A model generated the notes under the pieces. The model was not told the origin of the DNA and did not search any database. It was given only the letters and a program-made list of their open reading frames with translations. Below are positions 57,453 through 64,000 of a DNA stretch of 64,000 nt, one piece after another. A program made the position numbers and the translations under genes. The stretch covers positions 5,208,001 to 5,272,000 of the forward strand of contig NZ_CP011868.1 of assembly GCF_001294645.1 (NCBI RefSeq), written 5' to 3'. The stretch's first letter is position 1; each line of letters begins with the position of its first letter. The stretch comes from Pseudonocardia sp. HH130629-09. GTDB lineage: Bacteria; Actinomycetota; Actinomycetes; Mycobacteriales; Pseudonocardiaceae.

Positions 57453-59420
57453 TCAGTTGAACGGGAACCCGCTGTTGCCGCTGTTGTCCCCGTCGCTGCT
57501 GCTGCCACCGGAGTAGCGGCCCACGGTGAGGGTAACGGTCTGGCCGCTGGAGGCCTCGGACCCGCCGGACGGGCTCTGCTGCAGCACGACGCCGTTCTGG
57601 GAGGAGTCCGAGACGTCGACCTGACGGATCGACGGGCTCAGCCCCGCATCCTGCAGCGTGCTGATCGCGCTGTCGACACGCTGGCCGACGACGTTGGGCA
57701 CCTGGTTCTGGTTCCCGCGGCTGATCTGGATGGTGATGGTCTGGTCGGGTGCGACCCGGGTCCCGGCCGAGGGGTTCGTGCCGACCGCCTGGCCGGCCGA
57801 ACTGCTGCCGTCGACCTCGGTCGTGGAGATCGACTGGAAACCGGCGTTCTGCAGTGTCGTCCGGGCGGCGTCGGCCGACTGGCCCGCGACGTCGGGCACG
57901 GCGACGGTCTGCTGCCTGCGACCCACCACCAGCGACACCGCGGTGTTGCCCGAGACCTGCTGGCCCGGCCCCGGGTCGGAGGCGATCACCTTCCCGACCT
58001 GGCTGGAGTCACTGGTGTCACGCTCGGTACGGCCGCCGACCTGTAGACCGGCCGCCCGGAGCGTGGCCTCGGCCTCGTCCGGGGACAGGCCCTCGACGCT
58101 CGGCACGGTGACCTGCGCGGGCCCGCTGCCGACGTAGACCGTCACCCGGCTGTTCTCGGGGACCTGGTTGCCGCCGCCGGGGTCGGTCCGGACGACCTTG
58201 CCGACCTGTGCGACGTCCGACGGCTGGTCCTGCTGGGAGAACAGCAGCCCGGCCTGGGTGATGGTCTGCCGGGCCTGGTCCGGGGACTGGCCGAGTACGT
58301 CGGGCACCGCGACCTGGTCCGGGCCCGAGGAGGAGAACAGCTGGAAGCCGACGAAGCCGAGCAGCCCGATCACCGCGAGTGCGACGACCCACAGGAGTGC
58401 CTTGCGGCCCCCTCCGCGACGCTCGTCGTCGCCGTAGTCGGGGTGGTGCGGCGGCATCGTGTGCCGGCCGGTGGCCGGGCCGCCCGCGTCGAGCCGGCGC
58501 GTCGCCATGGCCTGGGTCGCGCCGTCGTGGGCCATCATGTGCGTGCGCTCGTGCTCGCTCATGACCAGCGGCGCGTGCACCGGCTCGCCGTTGCGCACGC
58601 GGATCAGGTCCGCCCGCATCTCGGCGGCCGACTGGTAGCGGTTGGCCGGGTTCTTGCTGAGCGCCTTGAGCACCACCGCGTCAAGTGCCGGGGGCACCGA
58701 CGGGTTCAGCTCGGACGGTGCCCGGGGGTCCTCCCGCACGTGCTGGTAGGCCACCGCGACCGGGGTGTCCCCGGTGAACGGCGGCTCGCCGGTCAGGAGC
58801 TCGAACAGCACGCAGCCGGCGGCGTAGACGTCCGATCGGGCGTCCACGGCCTCACCGCGGGCCTGCTCGGGGGACAGGTACTGCGCCGTGCCGATGACGG
58901 CCGCGGTCTGGGTGACGTTCTGGCCCTCGCCCAGTGCACGGGCGATGCCGAAGTCCATGACCTTGACCGCGCCGACGCCGTTGATCATCACGTTCGCGGG
59001 CTTCACGTCGCGGTGGATGATGTTGTGCCGGTGCGAGAAGTCGAGCGCGGCGCAGACGTCGGCCATCACCTCGACGACCCGCTGCTGGGTCATCGGGCCG
59101 GACGTCTTGACGATCTCGCGCAGCGTCTGCCCGTCGACGAACTCCATGACGATGTAGGGCAGCGTCCCGAACTCGGACTCGACCTCGCCGGTGTCGTACA
59201 CCGCGACGATCGCCGGGTGGTTCAGCGACGCCGAGTTCTGCGCCTCACGGCGGAAGCGGAGCTGGAACTGGGGGTCGCGGGCCAGGTCGGCCCGCAGGAC
59301 CTTGACCGCCACGTCCCGGCCGAGCCGGGTGTCGAGGCCGCGGTGGACCTCGGACATGCCGCCGTAGCCGAGCGGGTCGCCCAGCTCGTAGCGCTCGGAG
59401 AGCAGTCGTGGTGTCGTCAT
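57453..59420 (-). CDS. pknB: Serine/threonine protein kinase PknB with four PASTA domains
   Basis: A 655-residue receptor kinase. The kinase domain spans residues 10-275: LGYGGMSEVHRG (P-loop), VKVLRAD (Lys), HRDVKPANVM, DFGIARALG and the activation loop VTQTAAVIGTAQYLSPEQ with its two Thr. One transmembrane helix follows at about 343-362 (LWVVALAVIGLLGFVGFQLF), then four extracellular PASTA repeats, each starting VAVPDVLGQSPDQAR, VTVPSVEGLSPDEAE, VAVPDVAGQSADAAR and NQVPNVVGQRVDSA. PASTA domains bind muropeptides or lipid II, coupling cell-wall state to phosphorylation of division and wall proteins. It is complete and ends in a Ser/Gly-rich tail. Confidence 0.97.
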   Translation of the reverse strand: MTTPRLLSERYELGDPLGYGGMSEVHRGLDTRLGRDVAVKVLRADLARDPQFQLRFRREAQNSASLNHPAIVAVYDTGEVESEFGTLPYIVMEFVDGQTLREIVKTSGPMTQQRVVEVMADVCAALDFSHRHNIIHRDVKPANVMINGVGAVKVMDFGIARALGEGQNVTQTAAVIGTAQYLSPEQARGEAVDARSDVYAAGCVLFELLTGEPPFTGDTPVAVAYQHVREDPRAPSELNPSVPPALDAVVLKALSKNPANRYQSAAEMRADLIRVRNGEPVHAPLVMSEHERTHMMAHDGATQAMATRRLDAGGPATGRHTMPPHHPDYGDDERRGGGRKALLWVVALAVIGLLGFVGFQLFSSSGPDQVAVPDVLGQSPDQARQTITQAGLLFSQQDQPSDVAQVGKVVRTDPGGGNQVPENSRVTVYVGSGPAQVTVPSVEGLSPDEAEATLRAAGLQVGGRTERDTSDSSQVGKVIASDPGPGQQVSGNTAVSLVVGRRQQTVAVPDVAGQSADAARTTLQNAGFQSISTTEVDGSSSAGQAVGTNPSAGTRVAPDQTITIQISRGNQNQVPNVVGQRVDSAISTLQDAGLSPSIRQVDVSDSSQNGVVLQQSPSGGSEASSGQTVTLTVGRYSGGSSSDGDNSGNSGFPFN

Positions 59421-59546
59421 CGGTTCAGGTTCCCGTACTCATCGAGTCCGTCGGAGGCGTGCTCATCATGCCGGTCGGCGCCCACTGCCGGTCCCGTACG
59501 GGCGGCATCTGCGCCGGAGCGACCGTTCGGTGGGATCACCGGGACA

Positions 59547-61165
59547 TCACCGGGCACCTCCGGTCGATCTTGGGCACGGGGGACGGCGAACGGCTCTGCC
59601 GGGACCGCCGGTCCCGTGGACCCGGCCGGGGGGGCCGGCCGCGGTCGCCACGGTACCGGGCGCGACCCCCAGTGACCCGGGCCGCATGTCGTCGGGCGAG
59701 ACACCCCTCAAGATCATCACTGCCAGTAGTACGGCGGCGAGCGTCAGGACCACGAACAGCACGGCCAGCCACGCCTTCGCCCGGCCGGACCGTTGCGGGC
59801 CCAGATCGAGGGGGCCGGACGGGTGCAGCTCGGGCATCCGGTCGGCGGAGGCGTTGCGGCGCACCGGCGGACGCGTCGGCGCCGAGCGCTGCTGCCCCGG
59901 GAACCCGGGCCCGGTGGGCGGCTCGCCCGGACGACCGCCGGCGGCCGGACCGCCGGCGCGCGGCCCGGTGTGCGGCGGACGCAGTGGGGCGCCGTAGGGC
60001 GGCGAGCCGGGGGCACCGGGACCGGCCCGGACCCTGCCGGCGTCCCGCCCGGGGTACGCGGTCCCTGCGGCCCGCCAGGCCCGGCGCCGGGGTAGGGACC
60101 GGTGACCGGGCGGGACACGCCCTGGTCCGGCCCGCTGCGGCGGGCGCCGTCGGGGCCGGGGTCGCCGGTGCGCGGGCCGCGGTCGGCGGTGTCGGGACCG
60201 CCGGCGGACGGGCCGTCGCCGGTCCCCGGTCCGCTCTCCTGCAGGGAGTGTCGCGAGCCGCTGCCGTCGTCGCCGCGGAAGTCGGGCGCGTACCCGCCGG
60301 GGGCGGGGATGCCGGGCGGCGGCGGCCGGTGCCCACGCCGGACCGCGGCGACGGCGTCGGCGAACTCGGCGCCGTCGGTGTAGCGCTGCTCGGGGTCCTT
60401 GACCAGCACCGAGGAGATCAGCTCGCGGACCCGCTCGGGGATCTCGTCCGGGAGCGGCGGCGGGTCGTCGCGGACCTGCATCATCGCCACCGCGACGGCG
60501 CTCTCGGCGCGGAACGGCCGGACTCCGGCCAGGCACTCGTAGCCGACGATGCCCAGGGAGTACACGTCGCCGGACGGACCGGCCTCCTCGCCGGAGGCCT
60601 GCTCCGGTGCGATGTAGTGGGCGGTGCCCATCACCATCCCGGAGCGGGTCACCGGGACGGCGTCGGCGGCCTTGGCGATGCCGAAGTCGGTCAGCTTCAC
60701 GACGCCGTCGGTGCGCAGCAGGATGTTGCCGGGCTTGACGTCGCGGTGGACGAACCCGCGCTCGTGCGCGGCGAACAGCGCCCGGCCCGCCTGCTCGAGG
60801 ATGTCGAGCGCCTCGTCTGCGGGGATGGGCCCGCGCCCGATCCGCGACGACAGCGGCTCGCCCCGGACGAGCTCCATCACCAGGTAGGCGGTGCGCCCGC
60901 CGCCGGTGGGGCTGTCGTCCTCGCCGTAGTCGTGCACGGCGGCGATCCCGGCGTGGTCCAGCGAGGCGACGGTACGGGCCTCGATGCGGAACCGGTGCAG
61001 GAACTCGGGGTCGTCGGAGAGCTCGGCCTTGAGGACCTTCACCGCGACGCTGCGCCCGAGCCGGGTGTCGGAGGCCTCCCAGACCTCGCCCATTCCGCCG
61101 ACCGCGATCCGCCGGTCCAGCTGGTAGCGCTCGGAGATCAGCTGCCCGGCCGACAGGGCGCTCAC
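59547..61165 (-). pseudogene. pknA: Serine/threonine protein kinase PknA, frameshifted before its transmembrane segment
   Basis: The kinase domain (residues 1-275) is complete: VGGMGEVWEA, VAVKVLKAE, HRDVKPGNILL, DFGIAKAADA, VMGTAHYIAPEQASG. It is followed by a Pro/Gly-rich linker. Around 60035 the reading frame changes. The kinase frame runs on to 59744 through Arg/Cys-rich nonsense without a membrane segment. A second frame carries the natural end: RAGPGAPGSPPYGAP, then the transmembrane helix WLAVLFVVLTLAAVLLAVMI, to a stop at 59547. One extra base (or two missing) in a G/C run explains it. As read, the product is a soluble kinase. PknA is essential in mycobacteria, so a base-calling error is a serious alternative. 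Confidence 0.8.
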
Positions 61166-61205
61166 GGGACCGCCGGGGACCTGCGCCGGGCCGGGTCCCG
61201 CGGGC

Positions 61206-62675
61206 TCACTGGGCGTCCCGCAGCGCCTCGGCGATCACGGCCCGCCCGATCGGGGCCGCGACGGAGCCACCGGTCGCCTCCAGCGCCCGGTCGCCGCCGT
61301 TCTCGACGAGCACGGCCACCGCGACCTTGGGGTTCTCCGCCGGGGCGAACGCCACGTACCAGGCGTGCGGCGGGGTGTTCTTCGGGTCGGTGCCGTGCTC
61401 GGCGGTACCGGTCTTCGACGCGATCTGGACGCCGGTGATCTTGCCGCCGCCCGAGGTCCGGTCCTCCGAGCCGACCATCAGGTCGGTCATGGTGCGGGCC
61501 ACGTCGGCCGGCATCGACCGCGACATCCGGTCGGGCTCGGTGGTGTCGACGACGTCCAGGGTCTGGCTCTGGATCTCCTTGACCAGGTGCGGGGCCATCG
61601 TCTGGCCGCCGTTGGCGATCGAGGCGCCGATCATCGCCAGCTGCATCGGGGTCAGCCGGACGTCGCGCTGCCCGATCGCGGACTGCTGGGTGGAGGGGGT
61701 GTCGGACATCGGGCCGACCTGCGACGCGGTGACCGGCATCGGGATCTGCAGGTCGGTGCGGCCGATGCCGAACGCCTCGGCCTGGGCACGGAGCTTGTCC
61801 GCACCGAGCTCGCCGCCGAGCTGGGCGAACGCGGTGTTGCAGGAGCGTGCCAGCGACTCGCGCAGCGACGCCGTCGCCCCGCCGCCGCAGGCCGAGCCGT
61901 TGTAGTTCTCCAGGGTCGTCGTGGAGTCGGCCAGCTGGATGCTGCGGGCGGCCGTGAGCTGGCTGTCCGGGGTGTAGCCGTTCTGCAGGGCGGCCGCGGT
62001 GGTGACGAGCTTGAACGTCGAGCCGGGCGGCTCGATCTCGTTGATCGCCCGGTTGGTCCTCGGGTCCGGGTCCTCGGCGCCGTAGCGCTGCCAGGCCCGC
62101 TGCTGCTCGGCGGGGTCGGGCGAGGCCAGCGTGTTCGGGTCGAACGACGGTGTCGAGGCCATCGCCAGGATCTCGCCGGTCTGCGGGACCAGCGCGACGA
62201 CGGCGCCGGTGTACCCGCGGGACGCCAGCCCGTCGTAGGCGGCGCGCTGCACCTCGGGGTCGATGGTGGTCACCACGTTGCCGCCCGCCGGGTCCCGGCC
62301 GGTGATGAGGTCCGACAGCCTGCGCACGAACAGCCGGTCGTCGGTGCCGTTGAGCACCTCGTCGGCGGACCGCTCGAGCGCGGTCTTGCCGTACACGGTC
62401 GACAGGAAGCCGGTGACCGGCGCGAACATCTCGCCCTGCGGGTACTGGCGCGCGAAGCGCAGCCGCCCGTTCCCCTCGACGCTCTGCGCGAGGACCTGCC
62501 CGCCGGCGACGATCTGCCCACGCTGACGCGAGTACTCGTCGATCTGCGAGCGCTGGTTGCGGGGGTCGTCCCGGTACTGGCCGGCCATGACGACCTGCAC
62601 GTAGGTGATGTTGCCGAGCAGGACCACGATCATCACCATCACGGCGAGGGCCACGCGGCGGACCGGGCGGTTCAC
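61206..62675 (-). CDS. pbpA: Penicillin-binding protein PbpA (class B transpeptidase)
   Basis: A 489-residue class B penicillin-binding protein. An N-terminal transmembrane helix (VALAVMVMIVVLLGNITYVQ) is followed by the dimerisation domain, and the transpeptidase has the catalytic SxxK in EPPGSTFKLVTTAA (about 215), SxN in LARSCNTAFAQ and KTG in IASKTGTAEHG. It crosslinks peptidoglycan together with the adjacent RodA. The start overlaps the rodA stop (ATGA), and pknA follows after 40 bp, so the genes form one operon. Confidence 0.96.
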   Translation of the reverse strand: MNRPVRRVALAVMVMIVVLLGNITYVQVVMAGQYRDDPRNQRSQIDEYSRQRGQIVAGGQVLAQSVEGNGRLRFARQYPQGEMFAPVTGFLSTVYGKTALERSADEVLNGTDDRLFVRRLSDLITGRDPAGGNVVTTIDPEVQRAAYDGLASRGYTGAVVALVPQTGEILAMASTPSFDPNTLASPDPAEQQRAWQRYGAEDPDPRTNRAINEIEPPGSTFKLVTTAAALQNGYTPDSQLTAARSIQLADSTTTLENYNGSACGGGATASLRESLARSCNTAFAQLGGELGADKLRAQAEAFGIGRTDLQIPMPVTASQVGPMSDTPSTQQSAIGQRDVRLTPMQLAMIGASIANGGQTMAPHLVKEIQSQTLDVVDTTEPDRMSRSMPADVARTMTDLMVGSEDRTSGGGKITGVQIASKTGTAEHGTDPKNTPPHAWYVAFAPAENPKVAVAVLVENGGDRALEATGGSVAAPIGRAVIAEALRDAQ

Positions 62676-64000
62676 GTCTCGCTCCTCTGGGCGGCGTTGG
62701 CGGCGTTGGCGGCACCGTCGGCGCGGTTGTCGTCACGGGTGTCGGACCGGCCCGCTCCGGGACGCTGGACGAGCTCGGTGCTGGCCTCGGCGATCGGCGC
62801 CCGTGGCTTCGCGGGCCGCACGGGCAGCGGTGCCCTGGCCACGTGCGAGATCCGCAGCAGGATCGCCACCAGCACGTAGTTCGCCAGCAGCGACGAGCCA
62901 CCGTAGGACAGGAACGGCAGCGTCAGACCGGTCAGCGGGATCAGCTTCGTCACCCCGCCGATGACGACGAAGATCTGCAGCGCGACCGAGAACGACAGCC
63001 CGGTCGCGAGCAGCTTCCCGTAGGAGTCGCGCACGGCCAGTGCCGAGCGCAGTCCGCGGGTGATGAGCACCAGGTAGACGAGCATGATCGCGGCCAGCCC
63101 GATCAGCCCGAGCTCCTCGCCGAGCGAGGAGAAGATGAAGTCGGACTCGGCGAAGGGCACGATGTCCGGCCGGCCGGCACCCAGCCCGGTCCCGCCGACG
63201 CCGCCGGTGCCGAGCCCGAACAGCGCCTGCGCGAGCTGGTAGCCACCGCCGCTGAAGTCGGCGAACGGGTCCAGCCAGATCCGCACACGGGTCTGGACGT
63301 GGCCGAACAGGTTGTAGGCGACGACGGCGCCGCCGGAGAACGCCAGCAGCCCGATCACCATCCACGACACGCGTTCGGTCGTGGTGTAGAGCAGCACCAG
63401 CACCAGGCCGAAGATCAGCAGCGAGCTGCCGAGGTCGCGCTGCAGCACGAGCACGCCGACCGACAGCCCCCAGGCGACGAGCAGCGGCGCCAGGTCACGG
63501 GCACGGGGCAGCTCCATTCCCAGGAAGCGACGGCCCGCGGTGGAGAGCAGGTTGCGCTTCTGGACCAGGTAGGCCGCGAAGAAGATGATCAGCAGGATCT
63601 TGGAGAACTCGCCGGGCTGGATGCCGGGTCCGCCCGGGATGCGGATCCACAGCTTGGCGCCGTTGACCTCGGAGATCGACGACGGCAGGAGCGCCGGGAT
63701 CGCCAGGAAGACCAGGCCGACGAAGCCCGCGGTGTAGCCGTAGCGGGCCAGGGTGCGGTGGTCCCGGACGAAGAACAGCACCAGCGCGAACAACGCCAGG
63801 CCGGCGACGGTCCAGGTGATCTGGGCGCTGATCAGCCCACTCGGCACCGGGCTCCCGGTGGCGTCGGCGCGGGCGGCCTTCGCCAGGTCGAGCCGGTGGA
63901 TCATCACCAGGCCGATGCCGTTGAGCAGCGCGACCGACGGAAGGATCAGCGGATCGGCGTAGGGCGCCAGGAAGCGCACCGCCACGTGTGCCCCCGCGAA
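62672..64000 (-). CDS. rodA: RodA/FtsW-family SEDS glycosyltransferase, 5' end outside the window
   Basis: The 442 visible codons encode a polytopic SEDS protein that polymerises lipid II. Conserved loops are present: ISEVNGAKLWIRIPGGPGIQ, PGEFSKILLIIFFAAY, FAESDFIFSSLGEELGLIGL and LTGLTLPFLSYGGSSLLANY. The frame is open to the right edge (AGAHVAVRFLAPYADP), so the first 40-50 codons and start are missing. The C-terminal 50 residues are a polar cytoplasmic tail rich in Arg, Asp and Ala. It is the first visible gene of the rodA-pbpA-pknA-pknB operon. pstP and FHA genes normally precede it. Confidence 0.95.
   Translation of the reverse strand, partial: FAGAHVAVRFLAPYADPLILPSVALLNGIGLVMIHRLDLAKAARADATGSPVPSGLISAQITWTVAGLALFALVLFFVRDHRTLARYGYTAGFVGLVFLAIPALLPSSISEVNGAKLWIRIPGGPGIQPGEFSKILLIIFFAAYLVQKRNLLSTAGRRFLGMELPRARDLAPLLVAWGLSVGVLVLQRDLGSSLLIFGLVLVLLYTTTERVSWMVIGLLAFSGGAVVAYNLFGHVQTRVRIWLDPFADFSGGGYQLAQALFGLGTGGVGGTGLGAGRPDIVPFAESDFIFSSLGEELGLIGLAAIMLVYLVLITRGLRSALAVRDSYGKLLATGLSFSVALQIFVVIGGVTKLIPLTGLTLPFLSYGGSSLLANYVLVAILLRISHVARAPLPVRPAKPRAPIAEASTELVQRPGAGRSDTRDDNRADGAANAANAAQRSET

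Noticed and set aside
59744..61165. Programmed frameshifting in pknA
   Set aside because: No slippery heptamer with downstream structure is evident near 60035, and the kinase-frame extension has no conserved features.

Overview
The window is GC-rich DNA with many GTG starts, GTGA/ATGA stop-start overlaps and an oriC-proximal gene order of mycobacterial type (cwsA-like, ppiA, PH protein, crgA, trpG/pabA, pknB, pknA, pbpA, rodA). This points to an actinobacterium, most likely a Pseudonocardiaceae member such as Pseudonocardia. That placement is inference from gene content, not a database match.

Layout. Bases 1-5750 are the tRNA-proximal end of an integrative element inserted at the 3' end of a tRNA-Arg(ACG). 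It carries a tyrosine integrase, excisionase, XRE and TPR regulators, a small kinase-fold protein and small element genes, and it runs off the left edge. Bases 5750-25100 are chromosomal metabolic and housekeeping genes: tRNA-Ser, acetoacetyl-CoA synthetase, aldo/keto reductase with a divergent TetR, an aminotransferase, an orphan response regulator, a membrane-anchored GH16 protein, a GMC oxidoreductase operon, an M18 aminopeptidase and a run of small stress or unknown-function genes. Bases 25100-28350 are an accessory patch: a tRNA-like remnant, a TetR/SDR pair cut by an IS5-family element, an IS3 fragment and a broken MucR-like gene. Bases 28390-37470 hold an ABC exporter heterodimer with a CHY zinc-finger gene, a formate dehydrogenase-cyanase operon with a divergent LysR gene, dipZ and an M24 peptidase. 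Bases 37570-42410 are a nest of IS481, IS5, IS21 and IS3 elements that has beheaded a flavin monooxygenase. Bases 42410-53530 hold a STAS protein, deoC, an unusual protein with about 30 decapeptide repeats, a TetR/SCP2/acyl-CoA dehydrogenase unit, a folP2-like gene with a RibD-type reductase, a secreted Pro/Glu/Leu-rich protein and a hydrolase. Bases 53560-64000 are the conserved cell-division and cell-wall cluster.

Two themes stand out. First, many genes are broken: the M3 peptidase (frameshift plus amber stop), DUF2236 (amber stop), IS5 and IS481 transposases, the MucR-like gene, the flavin monooxygenase, and frameshifts in the tails of the CwsA-like gene and pknA. Second, several proteins are built in unusual ways: an ABC heterodimer with exactly complementary losses of catalytic motifs, a P-loop kinase fused to a cold-shock-like domain, a dienelactone-hydrolase-family protein lacking the usual Cys and His, an orphan response regulator with a degenerate receiver, and the decapeptide-repeat protein, which is the best candidate for something undescribed.
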